Assembly: GCF_001428525.1 (NCBI RefSeq)
Contig: NZ_LMHW01000004.1
Coordinates: 1-53,394, forward strand
Direction: 5' to 3'
Length of the DNA: 53,394 nt
Source: Flavobacterium sp. Root186
GTDB taxonomy: Bacteria; Bacteroidota; Bacteroidia; Flavobacteriales; Flavobacteriaceae
The position numbers were made by a program, and so were the translations under genes. This document shows positions 1 through 8,772 of this stretch, one piece after another (positions within the stretch are counted from its first letter, which is position 1; the number at the start of each line of letters is the position of its first letter). The notes below the pieces were generated by a model that was not told where the DNA came from, did not search any database, and worked only from the letters and a program-made list of their open reading frames with translations.

Positions 1-217
1 CTTATATTAAATTTTAAATGAAATTGTTTTAATTTAAAAAGCGTGAATTTGAATAGCGGATTAATGAGGCTTTTTTATAAAATCTTCCGTGGCCTTATGT
101 TTAAAAATCTCATAATATTTTGATGAAAAATAACTTAGTTTGCTATAACTCAGCCAAACTTTTTTCGTATTCTACTTGAAAGAGAAGATTAAATAAATTA
201 TTTATATTTTACAATAA

Positions 218-637
218 TTATTTAATCTCTAATGCTGGTGCATCAGCAAAATTTGCTTTCAGTTCTTCCGGTAAATAGGGTCTGCCTCCAGTTGCAGGTA
301 CACAAGTTCCAGTAAATACAGCTGAAGCCATTATTTTCCCGTTTTTTATTATGGACTGTTTGAAATGAAGACGAGGCAATCCTTGAGCATCAGTAAAAAC
401 AGTACAGGTCACATCAAAATTATCATCTTTTTTTAAGGAGCGTATAAACTTGATGCTGTACTCAGACAAAACCATAAATACACCATTTTCTGCCTGTTGA
501 ACAAAATCAAAACCCAAGATTTCTCTAATATAATCATGGCGGCACTCCTCCATATAAAAAGGATAATATAAGCCATCCATAATGCCTTGTACATCTATAT
601 GTCCTTCTGCAACAGTGTAATTTTTTGAATATTCCAT
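218..637 (-). CDS. Acyl-CoA thioesterase-like hotdog-fold protein
   Basis: A 139-residue protein of the size of a single hotdog domain. Residues 12-33 (GHIDVQGIMDGLYYPFYMEE) match the N-terminal part of the 4-hydroxybenzoyl-CoA thioesterase family, where an Asp and a following Gly (here D15 and G18) sit before the long central helix. The middle (residues about 58-110) alternates beta-strand-like segments as expected. There is no signal peptide, so it should act in the cytoplasm, hydrolysing an acyl-CoA or acyl-carrier thioester; the substrate cannot be read from sequence. It stands alone, with about 290 bases before the next minus-strand gene. The family is fairly sure, the exact reaction is not. 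Confidence 0.75.
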   Translation of the reverse strand: MEYSKNYTVAEGHIDVQGIMDGLYYPFYMEECRHDYIREILGFDFVQQAENGVFMVLSEYSIKFIRSLKKDDNFDVTCTVFTDAQGLPRLHFKQSIIKNGKIMASAVFTGTCVPATGGRPYLPEELKANFADAPALEIK

Positions 638-931
638 AGTGTAAATTAAAAATTTAGTCTATCTGTAAACGTACTTCTGAACGGCTTATTGCAGTGAAAA
701 TATAATATAATGCTTTTTATACTTGATCTCTATAATAACATATTTATATCACATACAGTAAATCATATTGTCTCATGTTTACTTTTTTTCTACTTAGGGA
801 GTTTAGTTTTATATTTGAAAGCATATAAAATATAAATGAATCAGATATTATCGTTCAAAATAAAAGAATTAAAAAAAAGTTTTTAGAATAATTATATAAA
901 TTAATATATGTTTTTTAAATTCGATAATGTT

Positions 932-1714
932 TTATCCTATTGCATATTTAATACCGCCCAACAAGTGTTTTAAAAATATGGGATCATTATAGCCTTCAAT
1001 ACTATGGCCTAGCGCAGTATAAAAAACTCTTCCTCCATCAAATTGATGATACCATGAAATTGGATGGCCGTTATTAGTATTCATTGCGCCAGTATATGAT
1101 AATTCGTCCACCTTTATGAGGATATTTATATTAGGGTTTTGATTTTTAAAATTATACCATTCATCATTTCTTTCCCATATTGAAGGTAGATTATCCGTGG
1201 ATTGATGTGTCTTGTCAAGAACTATTAATTTACCTATTTGCTGTTTTGGATGTGATATAAAAGTTGCACCAATCATATTTATGAACCAAGGCCATTCAGT
1301 CTCACAGTTTGTTGCGGAATGAATTCCAACAAAACCCCTGCCTTTTTGCATGAAATTTTGAAGAGCCAGTTTTTGTTTTTCATCTAATATTTTACCAGTT
1401 GTGCTTAGAAAAATGACTGCTTGATATTTATTTAAATTTTGAGAGTTGATATCTAGCGAATCTTCCGTAGCGTCTACTAAAAAATCATTTTCAATACCTA
1501 GTTTTTTTATAGCAGTAATACCTGCTGTAATACTCTCATGTCTGTAACCATTAGTTTTTGAAAAAATTAATACTTTTTTTTGTTCTACCTGAAGATTTTC
1601 CTTTGGAGTGTTTTTTTGAATCGAAGTAAAAAAGAAGAGGAATACGCAGCAGCTGACTACAGCTAATATATTAGGTAAAAAAGCTTTTGTTTTTAATCTG
1701 AATGTTTTATTCAT
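932..1714 (-). CDS. ThuA-like domain protein, membrane-anchored or secreted
   Basis: A 260-residue protein. Residues 13-31 form one hydrophobic segment, so the protein is exported or anchored. From about residue 47 it reads as a ThuA-like (trehalose utilisation, class I glutamine-amidotransferase-like) fold: an opening strand followed by KTNGYRHESI, then GFVGIHSATNCETEW in the middle, and a C-terminal WYHQFDGGRVFYTALGHS block that is the family hallmark. Bacteroidota often use ThuA domains in secreted sugar-related proteins, but the activity is not established. It is not near other sugar genes here. The start is the first Met before the hydrophobic segment. The domain call is strong; the function is unknown. 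Confidence 0.85.
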   Translation of the reverse strand: MNKTFRLKTKAFLPNILAVVSCCVFLFFFTSIQKNTPKENLQVEQKKVLIFSKTNGYRHESITAGITAIKKLGIENDFLVDATEDSLDINSQNLNKYQAVIFLSTTGKILDEKQKLALQNFMQKGRGFVGIHSATNCETEWPWFINMIGATFISHPKQQIGKLIVLDKTHQSTDNLPSIWERNDEWYNFKNQNPNINILIKVDELSYTGAMNTNNGHPISWYHQFDGGRVFYTALGHSIEGYNDPIFLKHLLGGIKYAIG

Positions 1715-1989
1715 ATTTGAAAATTAATGGTAAATATAAATAATCTTATTTTATAAGTTTCATAAAATTAATAAAGTCAGTTTGTAATTATCTCAATGAT
1801 AAAAAAAAGAATGGAAATACCTCACTATGTTTATTTATTAGTCAAATAAAAAAATGTGCCTTAATTCCACATTATTTTATTCCATAGTGTAATATTAATT
1901 CCTGGAAATGAAATTAACTTTTGGGATGTCATTTTTATAAGGAATGTCTAATATTATGTTTATAATCAGTACTAAAGCATATTTTTTCA

Positions 1990-2253
1990 ACAGGTAGTAA
2001 AACTCTGTGTGTCAGCAGTTAAAATGGGGTTTTTGGAAAAGCATTCAGGCTGAACGGTCTGGACCTGACTAACAACAATGCAATGAAAAGAGCCATAGTA
2101 CTGCACCGTTATAAAGAAGTTCCCAATGACGAGAAAGAATATTACATTATCAACAGCCATGGCTGCCCCATGGTAAACGAGGTATTCTTTAAAAGGCTTG
2201 AAAAGGTTATTGAAAGTTTTGATTCAAAAATCATGCTTTACATTTACTATTAA
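1990..2253 (+). pseudogene. 3' fragment of an L,D-transpeptidase (YkuD_2-like) gene
   Basis: The plus frame from 2023 to the TAA at 2251-2253 has no start codon of its own. It reads GKAFRLNGLDLTNNNAMKRA, then IVLHRYKEV, then INSHGCPMV and a hydrophobic end. This order (G-x-L-x-L-x-GL, N-x-A-x-x-RAIVxH, SxGCP) is that of the murein L,D-transpeptidase catalytic domain family, with the catalytic Cys in SHGC and the His in VLH. In the same frame upstream a TAA lies at 2020-2022, preceded by TGSKTLCVSS, which may be a mutated piece of the same domain. The N-terminal two thirds are missing. The rest of the gap from 1715 to 2424 shows nothing recognisable. Confidence 0.7.
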
Positions 2254-2424
2254 AATCAGCAGATTTAAAAGAGTTCTTTATAAAATATTTATTTTCAGTA
2301 GATTCTGAAATTCAAAATAAAGTCGTGAGGAGAATTTTTAATTTTAATGGATAAATCACAAAAAAAAATACAAAATAGGTTTAGTCCATAAAATAAATAT
2401 CAAAAATCCTGAAAGACATAATAC

Positions 2425-3183
2425 TTAAATAATCTGCAGATGCGGACGAATCTGCATACTGACAATATCACATCTCTTTGGCTGCGAAAGACAAAATAAA
2501 GTACTCATAGCAATATCGTAAGCCTCCAGCATTTCCAATTTTTCTACTTTCTCGTGCTGTACTGCTTTCGGGTCGGTCTGCATATCGCTTGTTACGGCTC
2601 CCGGTTCAATTAAGGAAACTTTAATTCCAAGCGGATTTAATTCTTTGCGGAGCGAAGTACTAAAACCTCGTATGGCTGTTTTAGTTGCCACATAAATAGT
2701 ACTTTTCGCAGTACGGCTTTCTGCGCTCATCGACCCAATGTTGATGATATGTCCTGATTTTTGCTCTTTCATTCTTAAAGATGCTTCCTGAGCAAAGGCA
2801 AGATAACCTGTAATGTTTGTGTCAATAATATATTTGTAATCGTCATAGGTTCCCTGCGTGAGTCCCGGTGCTGCCAGTGCAGCATTATTGACCAGAATGT
2901 CAATTCCGCCGAGTTTACCATCTACAATTTCAAAGATTTTATCTATATCTTCTTTTTTAGTTACATCTGCCGGAATGCCATAGACCTCGCTTTTGGGAAA
3001 TTGCTTTTTAATATCTGCAACAGCATTTTTAAAATCTTTCTCATCTCTTCCAAAAATAAGAACAAGCCCGCCAAGAGACACTAAAACATCGGCAATTGCT
3101 TTTCCTATTCCGGTAGTTCCACCGGTTATTACTATTTTTTTATCTTTGATATTTTGTCCAAAGTAATTTGTTAATTTTTCCAT
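2425..3183 (-). CDS. SDR family oxidoreductase
   Basis: A classical short-chain dehydrogenase/reductase of 252 residues, the usual length. The nucleotide-binding motif TGGTTGIG is at residues 20-27, the NNAA motif near residue 98, and the catalytic Ser plus YVATK (Tyr and Lys) lie around residues 150-167. A PG motif follows at the expected place (LIEPGAVTSDM). It should be cytoplasmic and use NAD(P)H on a carbonyl or alcohol; the substrate is unknown. The gene starts 27 bases after the stop of the 726-residue gene upstream on the same strand, so the two are probably cotranscribed. A second SDR gene, decayed, lies at 9399-9840. Confidence 0.9.
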   Translation of the reverse strand: MEKLTNYFGQNIKDKKIVITGGTTGIGKAIADVLVSLGGLVLIFGRDEKDFKNAVADIKKQFPKSEVYGIPADVTKKEDIDKIFEIVDGKLGGIDILVNNAALAAPGLTQGTYDDYKYIIDTNITGYLAFAQEASLRMKEQKSGHIINIGSMSAESRTAKSTIYVATKTAIRGFSTSLRKELNPLGIKVSLIEPGAVTSDMQTDPKAVQHEKVEKLEMLEAYDIAMSTLFCLSQPKRCDIVSMQIRPHLQII

Positions 3184-3210
3184 TATATGTTTTTTATTAA
3201 TTAGTAAATA

Positions 3211-5391
3211 TTACCATTGAATTTTAACTGAACCCTGACCTGAAACTTTGTATTCATGCATTTTTGCACTTTCGTTAAAGGCACTTAAAGCTTTCTTATC
3301 CTTAAATACTTTCATTTTAATATTTTCGTTCCCTAATTTTATAATCTTCAAATTGCACGACATATCCTTGTCGCCGTCAAGGTTAATAGTAATTACTTTT
3401 CCTCTTTTTTTATATTGATTTGGATAATCAATAAAAATTAAAAAGTCTTCATCGATTTTGATGTACTGCCTTGGCACAACACCAAAAGCCATTCCGGCGC
3501 CGTAAACTTCCTGACCGACCTGACCACTTTGTTCCCATCCGTTGTATAAATCTTCTAAAGGAACCCACAAATCAGCTTGTATTTCTCCTGTTTTGACTTC
3601 TTTCGAAAGCATTTCTTTTGGCAGCAGCGGAGGATAATAATAGGCAATTCTGCCAACTGCATATTTGATAAATTCCGGTATCAGCGTTTTTAAAGCAGGT
3701 AAAATATCGACATCTTTTGCCTGAATGAAATATTTGGATAAAGCGGCATATACTTCCAATTCTTCATATGCAGCAGTGTAAGGCGCATCATTTAGTGGGA
3801 ATATTGAAAAGAAGTTGGTGTAATTTTTACCAAAACCATATCTGCAGTCATAAAGCTGTACGTTTTTAAATAATCCGGCAAGGCAGGTATAACTCAAATC
3901 GAGATATAATTTTTTATTGGTAATTTTATAGAGCTCTAATAATGCCCCGGCAGTAAAGGCTGTATTATTGGCCTGGTATAAAATATCAACACCAAGCTCT
4001 TGCAATTTTTTCGCTGCTTTTTCGGCTTCGTTTAAATAACGTTTTTCTTGGGTTAACTTAAAAACCAGCAGCATTAAGTGGGCATACGCTCCCGGAACAT
4101 CCTTTTCTCCTCCGGCTCCGGGAGCTGTTTCTTTTTTGATTATTTCAAAAGTCTGCATATCATAGAATACCGGCCAGCTGTACTTAAAATGATGGGCTGT
4201 TTTTATGACATAATCAATGGAATCCAGCACCAGTTTCTCTGCTGTTTTTTCTCCATGTAAAGCCAGCCGTGCCAGATTAATCAACGGATGATGCAGGTAC
4301 CAGGAATCCATTACCATTTCTTTTTTATGTTCTTCGGACTGATCCAGCTGATCTGCAAGGGCTGGAAGCCATCTGTTTATGCAGTTAATTTTTGGATCAT
4401 AAAAAGCGGGCAGTCCCTTTATTAAATCCTCACACAGAGGCTGTTTTTTGCCACTCCATTTTTCAAATTCCTTAAACGGAGCCAATACTGCAAGCTGAAC
4501 CATACTTTCAGCAGGTGTTTCATAATCGCACAGGTAGGCATTCAGGTAAGGAATTCCATTTTTTTGTGTCCACGCACCTTTATTATGCGTTAAATCGGTT
4601 ATGACTTTTTGAGCAATATCAGGCCAGTCATTATATTCAATTCCTGGTTGCTCGAGAACTTTATATATTTTGACAAGATTGTTTAAAAAGTGTTCGCAGA
4701 TAGAGTCCGTCTGCTTAAATATTTCAGCTTCCAGTACAATGTATGCATCTGATATAGTGAAAGCTATGCCTGCCGGAAGAGGCAGTTTATCAGTAGTTGG
4801 GAGTTGAAACCCAATTTCCGGCCAGTTTCCGCCCACTGTATTCTTGGATTCTGTTTGGGTAGCTTCGCAATACTCAGATATGGAAGTAAGGTTTTGAAAA
4901 TAAAAAAACGATCCGGTTTGCGGTTTTGTAATACTGGCAAACAGAAGTCCCGATCTCGACCCGAATTGTTCCATATGAATTTTTCCCGAGGTATTTTCGA
5001 CACTTCCATTTTGTGTGAGCGGAATTATATCCCGCGGCCAAAAGGGTATCATCAATGGGACAGCTGCCGTAAAAGTAGTGGTGTAATGTAAAAGCGGGGT
5101 CGCCGTATCGGGAAAATCAATGCGAATTTTATAATTACCGAGTCTGGAATTCAATAAAATGACAATAGTATTTTCGTCATCAAAAAGATTAACCACTTCA
5201 AAACAGCTGTTCATTGCAAATGCAGTACGAAAAGCTATTTTTCCATTGCCCGGCGTAATTGCAACGATCCAGAGAGAATCTCCTGTATTGTAAACTTGAT
5301 AGACAAAATCAAGAATCTTTTTCTCTAAAAGTATTTCATTATTTTCAATATCTGCCTGAGCAGTTGTGCTCCAGGGTGTAACTGTATGCAT
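3211..5391 (-). CDS. Large protein of unknown function, possible alpha/alpha-barrel
   Basis: A 726-residue protein that I do not recognise as a named family. There is no signal peptide. Roughly the first 180 residues look beta-rich. The middle, about residues 240-600, is mostly amphipathic helices with regularly spaced Leu/Ala/Tyr, tryptophan-rich loops (WYLHHPLINLARLAL, YSWPVFYDMQ) and a GAGGEKDVPGAYAHL loop, as in (alpha/alpha) toroid glycoside hydrolases and lyases. The C-terminal 90 residues are again beta-strand-like. This three-part layout suggests a carbohydrate-active enzyme or a relative, but this is inference from shape only. It precedes the SDR gene by 27 bases, which hints at a shared pathway. 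Confidence 0.6.
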   Translation of the reverse strand: MHTVTPWSTTAQADIENNEILLEKKILDFVYQVYNTGDSLWIVAITPGNGKIAFRTAFAMNSCFEVVNLFDDENTIVILLNSRLGNYKIRIDFPDTATPLLHYTTTFTAAVPLMIPFWPRDIIPLTQNGSVENTSGKIHMEQFGSRSGLLFASITKPQTGSFFYFQNLTSISEYCEATQTESKNTVGGNWPEIGFQLPTTDKLPLPAGIAFTISDAYIVLEAEIFKQTDSICEHFLNNLVKIYKVLEQPGIEYNDWPDIAQKVITDLTHNKGAWTQKNGIPYLNAYLCDYETPAESMVQLAVLAPFKEFEKWSGKKQPLCEDLIKGLPAFYDPKINCINRWLPALADQLDQSEEHKKEMVMDSWYLHHPLINLARLALHGEKTAEKLVLDSIDYVIKTAHHFKYSWPVFYDMQTFEIIKKETAPGAGGEKDVPGAYAHLMLLVFKLTQEKRYLNEAEKAAKKLQELGVDILYQANNTAFTAGALLELYKITNKKLYLDLSYTCLAGLFKNVQLYDCRYGFGKNYTNFFSIFPLNDAPYTAAYEELEVYAALSKYFIQAKDVDILPALKTLIPEFIKYAVGRIAYYYPPLLPKEMLSKEVKTGEIQADLWVPLEDLYNGWEQSGQVGQEVYGAGMAFGVVPRQYIKIDEDFLIFIDYPNQYKKRGKVITINLDGDKDMSCNLKIIKLGNENIKMKVFKDKKALSAFNESAKMHEYKVSGQGSVKIQW

Positions 5392-5896
5392 AATGATAAG
5401 TTTTAGGTTATAAAAAAGTGATGTCCAATGAATAATGAATTACAGAATCAGCCTGCATTTCAATGGAGAGTGGTTGATCAGTATGGTTGTTAAAAATAAT
5501 TAAGACCCGTCATCAGCGCTCCCAGAGAAAGCAGTAAAAAATAAATGAATAAACCATAAGTGCGTAAAAATGTATTCGTCTTTGAACTGATTTACAACAA
5601 ATTTCAGTAAAAGGGCAGTTTATCCCCTTATATAATTTTTTTAACTTTTTATAAGATTTTACCCATAATGGAATAAGCCTTCTATTCTCAATACTTTTTT
5701 GCTGAACTATATAATATGATATTTTCCTTATAATCAGATTCCTTTATTGTAATTTTTTTTAAGAGATAGTCAAAGAATTTTTATTCATAATAATCTGTAA
5801 TTCAGTATTTTAAATATTGTAAATATCAACTGAAAAGTTGTGAAAAAATAGAGTCTTGCGCTTTGTAAATTTGACTTATAACCTTAAAAAAACATT
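5392..5896. other. Divergent intergenic region
   Basis: 505 bases between the divergent 726-residue gene and the DUF892 gene. It should hold promoters for both. The only site I can name is TAAATTTG at 5866-5873. A 32-codon open minus frame ending at 5408 reads like protein but is too short to call. Confidence 0.5.
5866..5873 (+). promoter_or_regulatory. Candidate -7 element of the DUF892 gene
   Basis: TAAATTTG matches the Bacteroidota/Flavobacterium -7 consensus TAnnTTTG and lies 23 bases before the ATG at 5897. No TTG is present at the usual -33 distance, so the assignment rests on the -7 box only. Confidence 0.45.
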
Positions 5897-6511
5897 ATGA
5901 AAACTGCTATTAAAAAAACAGCTGACACAAAAAGCAAAACTGCATCTTCCGCTGGTAAACCAACAGCATCAAAAACAGTTTCAAAAAAAACTGTAAAAGC
6001 AAAACCTTCTGCTGCTGAAGGACTAAGAGAATTATTTGTGGATTCATTAAAGGATATCTACTGGGCTGAAAAAGCTCTTGTTAAGGCACTTCCAAAAATG
6101 GCTAAAAATGCGACTTCTGAAAATCTGATTATGGCTATCAATGATCATTTGTCCGTAACACAAAAGCAGGTCGAAAGACTTGAGGAAGTTTTTAAATCTG
6201 TGGGTGAGAAGGCAGCAGCAAAAAAGTGTGATGCCATGGAAGGTCTTATAAAAGAGGGTGAAAGTGTTATGGAGGAGACTGAAGCAGGGGCAGTAAGAGA
6301 TGCAGGGATTATTGCCGCATCACAAAAAATTGAGCATTATGAAATTGCTACGTATGGGACATTGGCTGCCTTTGCAACAACTCTAGGTGAAGATGATGCA
6401 GTACTGCTTCTGGAAAAAACTCTGTCTGAAGAAAAAGAAGCTGATGTTATACTGACTGAAGCGGCGTATAATACTATCAACTTTGACGCAAATAAAGAAG
6501 GCCAGGAATAA
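5897..6511 (+). CDS. YciE/YciF-type ferritin-like protein (DUF892) with lysine-rich tail
   Basis: A 204-residue protein. From about residue 42 it matches the DUF892 (YciE/YciF) family, a four-helix ferritin-like bundle: LRELFVDSLKDIYWAEKAL, then AINDHLSVTQKQVERLEEVF, and a last pair of helices with KIEHYEIATYGTL and EKTLSEEKEAD. The Glu and His residues in these helices are the expected di-iron ligands. The family is linked to osmotic and oxidative stress. Residues 1-40 are unusual: low complexity, almost only Lys, Ala, Thr and Ser, like a histone H1 or Dps tail. A terminator follows at 6549-6586. The family call is firm; ferroxidase activity is inferred. Confidence 0.9.
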   Translation: MKTAIKKTADTKSKTASSAGKPTASKTVSKKTVKAKPSAAEGLRELFVDSLKDIYWAEKALVKALPKMAKNATSENLIMAINDHLSVTQKQVERLEEVFKSVGEKAAAKKCDAMEGLIKEGESVMEETEAGAVRDAGIIAASQKIEHYEIATYGTLAAFATTLGEDDAVLLLEKTLSEEKEADVILTEAAYNTINFDANKEGQE

Positions 6512-6548
6512 TTTTAAAGTGTAATTCCAAGATTGCAATTGATTTTTA

Positions 6549-6586
6549 TGAAACCTGTATCATTTTTCAATGGTACAGGTTTTTTG
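6549..6586 (+). terminator. Rho-independent terminator of the DUF892 gene
   Basis: AAACCTGTA (6551-6559) pairs with TACAGGTTT (6574-6582) and is followed by a run of T on the plus strand. It begins about 40 bases after the stop codon. Confidence 0.75.
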
Positions 6587-6647
6587 ACTGTTGTAACTTT
6601 TACTGATCCCCACTGTAAAGAAATCGTAGATAACATAAATACAGCTT

Positions 6648-6830
6648 CTACTGTTTGGGAGCAGGTACAAGAACTGACTCCGTGAATTTTCCTGTGATCA
6701 CTGTCCCTTCTTCGTCTTCCCATTGAGTAATGACATTTTCAATCAATTCAGGCTCGAAACCTATTACTTTCATTATCGGTCCGCCGAATTCCTGTTTTAC
6801 ATCTTGTCCTTTTTTAAATTGACTACTCAT
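6648..6830 (-). CDS. YodC family protein (DUF2158)
   Basis: A 60-residue protein of the length typical for the YodC/DUF2158 family. It opens with FKKGQDVKQEFGGPIMKVIG, which is the family signature (a charged turn, then GGPxMxV), and continues with a short strand containing ITQWEDEEG, where other members have a W/C-rich segment. It is a small cytoplasmic SH3-like protein with unknown role. It lies 79 bases downstream of the CinA-like gene on the same strand, among other stress-type genes. Confidence 0.8.
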   Translation of the reverse strand: MSSQFKKGQDVKQEFGGPIMKVIGFEPELIENVITQWEDEEGTVITGKFTESVLVPAPKQ

Positions 6831-6909
6831 GATTATTAATTTTAATGAATGTAGTAACCATCAAATTAGCTATTGTTTGATCTGGTGCATTTTTATATTG
6901 TTTATTCGT

Positions 6910-7392
6910 CTAATTAGATTTTATTTTTTCTAGAATCAGTGACGCGGCCTTATCTGCTGCCTGCTTTACGATCTGCTTGGGACTACCGAAGAATACCTCC
7001 TTGTGGTCTATTATCCCTGTCGGAGTAATTATCGACAAAAAGATAGTACCGACTGGTTTCTCTTCAGTCTCGCTTCCTCCCGGAGTGGTAAGTCCAGTCA
7101 GGGCGACGGTAATATCAGAATTGAATATCACGGCAGTACGCTGGGCAAGGGCACTTGTTACCTGTGCTGATTCGGGAGTATACTGTTCTATCAGCTCGTG
7201 CGGCACCAGCATTATCTGTTCTTTAACAAACACTTCATAACAGACAATACCGCCCCTTAAAATTTTTCCTGATAAAGGGGTTAAAGAAAACTCAGCACTT
7301 AACTTTCCGGCTGATGCGCTTTCTGCAAAAGCGATATTCCAACCTTTAGCTGCAATGGCTTCACTGCATTGGATTATAATTTCTGATGTCAT
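6910..7392 (-). CDS. Stand-alone CinA-like (nicotinamide-nucleotide amidohydrolase family) protein
   Basis: A 160-residue protein matching only the C-terminal domain of CinA, the PncC-type NMN deamidase. Visible blocks are AFAESASAGKLSAEF (usual form AESxTGG, where the Ser is the nucleophile), GKILRGGIVCYEVFVKEQ, and ALTGLTTPGGSETEEKPVG (usual form TGIAGPGGG...KPVG). The Ser and the KPVG end are kept, but CTGG has become ASAG and IAGP has become LTTP. So it is a divergent member, and deamidase activity on NMN is uncertain. It is on the same strand as, and upstream of, yodC and may be cotranscribed with it. Confidence 0.85.
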   Translation of the reverse strand: MTSEIIIQCSEAIAAKGWNIAFAESASAGKLSAEFSLTPLSGKILRGGIVCYEVFVKEQIMLVPHELIEQYTPESAQVTSALAQRTAVIFNSDITVALTGLTTPGGSETEEKPVGTIFLSIITPTGIIDHKEVFFGSPKQIVKQAADKAASLILEKIKSN

Positions 7393-7470
7393 ATTTTAAT
7401 CTATTAATTACGGGTCGATTTGATGCTTCTATCCTTTTAATTTCTCTGTATACGAATCTTTATCACATTA

Positions 7471-7698
7471 CTATTTATTGCTGGCCGTATGACCGGTCGT
7501 CACAATTTTTTTTTTATTTTCAGACAGCGTTATACCCTGCGTATTTTCCTGGTCATTTTTCGGATCTTCATCCCAATGGCCCCAATCTCCTTTATAAGAA
7601 CTGCGGTAGATAATTTCACAGTTAGTTTCACCATATACCGCAACCTGATAAGGGCATTTATGAAGTTTTTCAGCAGCTACATTGATTAACTTTTTCAT
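7471..7698 (-). CDS. Small protein with KCPY...GDWG signature (copy 1)
   Basis: A 75-residue protein with no known domain. It begins MKKLINVAAEKLHKCPYQVA and has YKGDWGHWDEDPKND in the middle, followed by a polar tail. The same two blocks, in the same order, occur in the 74-residue protein at 8773-8997 (LQKCPYHQQ, then TGDWGEEPDEDG), so the two are distant paralogues. There is no signal peptide or membrane segment. The shared pattern in two genes 1.1 kb apart argues that both are real. Function is unknown; the surroundings suggest stress response. Confidence 0.6.
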   Translation of the reverse strand: MKKLINVAAEKLHKCPYQVAVYGETNCEIIYRSSYKGDWGHWDEDPKNDQENTQGITLSENKKKIVTTGHTASNK

Positions 7699-8058
7699 GA
7701 TTGTGTGATTTTATAGTAGGATAAAAATATAACCTTACCGAAAGTGTTTTATTACAAAAAAAAACTAATAATTTATGAGATTATCATGTAACGGTAATTG
7801 TTTTATTTCTTAAGTAGAATAAATGTAAAAGGTATGTTCAGCATGAAATCCGTACGAAAAAAAAGCCATTATAATATATTCACTGCTGCAGGAATACAGA
7901 AATTGTGTTTTCGAGTTTCTCCCCAGCCTGTCAATTTTGACTTGCTGAGGATTGCTCACCAGATGTATTGAATTTTACCTTAATGCTGCCTGCAAAAGCA
8001 AAAAACCTTTTGTAATGAAATTTCAAAAGGTTTTATAAATAAAGTGCAAAGCTGATTT
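7699..8058. other. Intergenic region with one terminator
   Basis: 360 bases between small gene 1 and the SRPBCC pseudogene. Apart from the terminator-like hairpin at 8000-8036 I see no gene or recognisable remnant. Confidence 0.5.
8000..8036 (-). terminator. Rho-independent terminator downstream of the SRPBCC pseudogene
   Basis: AAAACCTTTTG (8002-8012) and CAAAAGGTTTT (8024-8034) form a perfect 11-bp stem. On the minus strand it is followed by a T run and lies 25 bases after the SRPBCC stop codon. Confidence 0.7.
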
Positions 8059-8736
8059 TTAAGACTGCTGTTTGGTTTCAAGATATGATTTCAATGCTCT
8101 TATATCATCATACACTATTTTTTCAAAAAGAGGATTGAGCAGTTTTGCTGCACCCTCTCCGGCAATTCCAAGAGGGGCACGGTAGGAAATTGTTACTTCA
8201 ATTTCAGTAGCCTGTCCCGCTGACTTAAAAAGCACCTTTCCAAAATTTTTAACCGCTGCATCATTCAGGGACTGCCAGATGAGAAGTTTTTCCTTTTAGT
8301 CTTTTATAATCTCAGCTTTCCAGCTCACAGAACCAATTCCTGCGGGTCCTTTGGCAGTCCATTCGGACCGGGTGCTACTGATTGTTTTAACCGACTCGAG
8401 GTGATTCATGAATTTGGGCAGGTTTTCCAAATTGCGCCAGAATGCATATACTTCGCTGATAGGTCTGTTGATGGTAATGCTGGTTCTGATATTTACATTG
8501 GAACTTTTATCATTTTTTAAATGGTCTACTGCACTGTAAAGAGGACAGTAGCCGCTGATTCCTCTTGCGAGCATTGCGCCGCCTGATGTGATCTGGCTGA
8601 TGTTTTTATTTTCCTGAGACATGCCTTTATACAAAAGATAAGATCCTGCGGCTGTCATTAGCATGCGTTCGAATGTGGATACATTGACCCTGCTGTTTGA
8701 ATGGCTTTTCTGCTGTGTTATTGTTGAACTCTTCAT
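8059..8736 (-). pseudogene. SRPBCC (START-like) family protein interrupted by one in-frame TAA
   Basis: The frame starting at 8736 gives 146 residues and meets a TAA at 8296-8298 (plus-strand TTA). The same frame then continues without another stop for 78 codons to a TAA at 8059-8061. Before the stop the protein has a membrane-type segment (residues 26-70, as in DUF2892-like N-termini) and the START of an SRPBCC domain: ITINRPISEVYAFWRNLENL, then SVSWKAEIIKD. After it come KEKLLIWQSLNDAAVKNFGK, TEIEVTISYRAPLGIAGEG and the closing helix LNPLFEKIVYDDIRALKSYL. The domain is thus whole apart from one codon, probably GAA changed to TAA. The product is a truncated protein without the C-terminal helix, so it is likely inactive. 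Confidence 0.85.
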
Positions 8737-8772
8737 GATGTTCTATTTTTAAATAGTAAACTGTTTTTACTT

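Noticed and set aside
60..176. Open minus frame of about 36 codons at the window edge, ending EDFIKKPH
   Set aside because: It reads like a protein tail but is short, has no start and no family that I can name, so it is not listed as a gene.
5408..5505. Short open minus frame with a protein-like phrase (LIIFNNHTDQPLSIEMQ)
   Set aside because: Only about 32 codons after two stops, and no clear family; it may be chance or a faint gene remnant.
6514..6723. 69-codon open frame on the minus strand
   Set aside because: It overlaps yodC in another frame and covers the DUF892 terminator.
7386..7689. Two plus-strand open frames opposite the small KCPY protein
   Set aside because: The minus-strand protein has a recognisable paralogue nearby; the plus-strand frames have none and end in low-complexity sequence.
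8296..8298. Programmed readthrough of the SRPBCC stop
   Set aside because: No special context was seen and neighbouring genes are also broken; loss by mutation is simpler.
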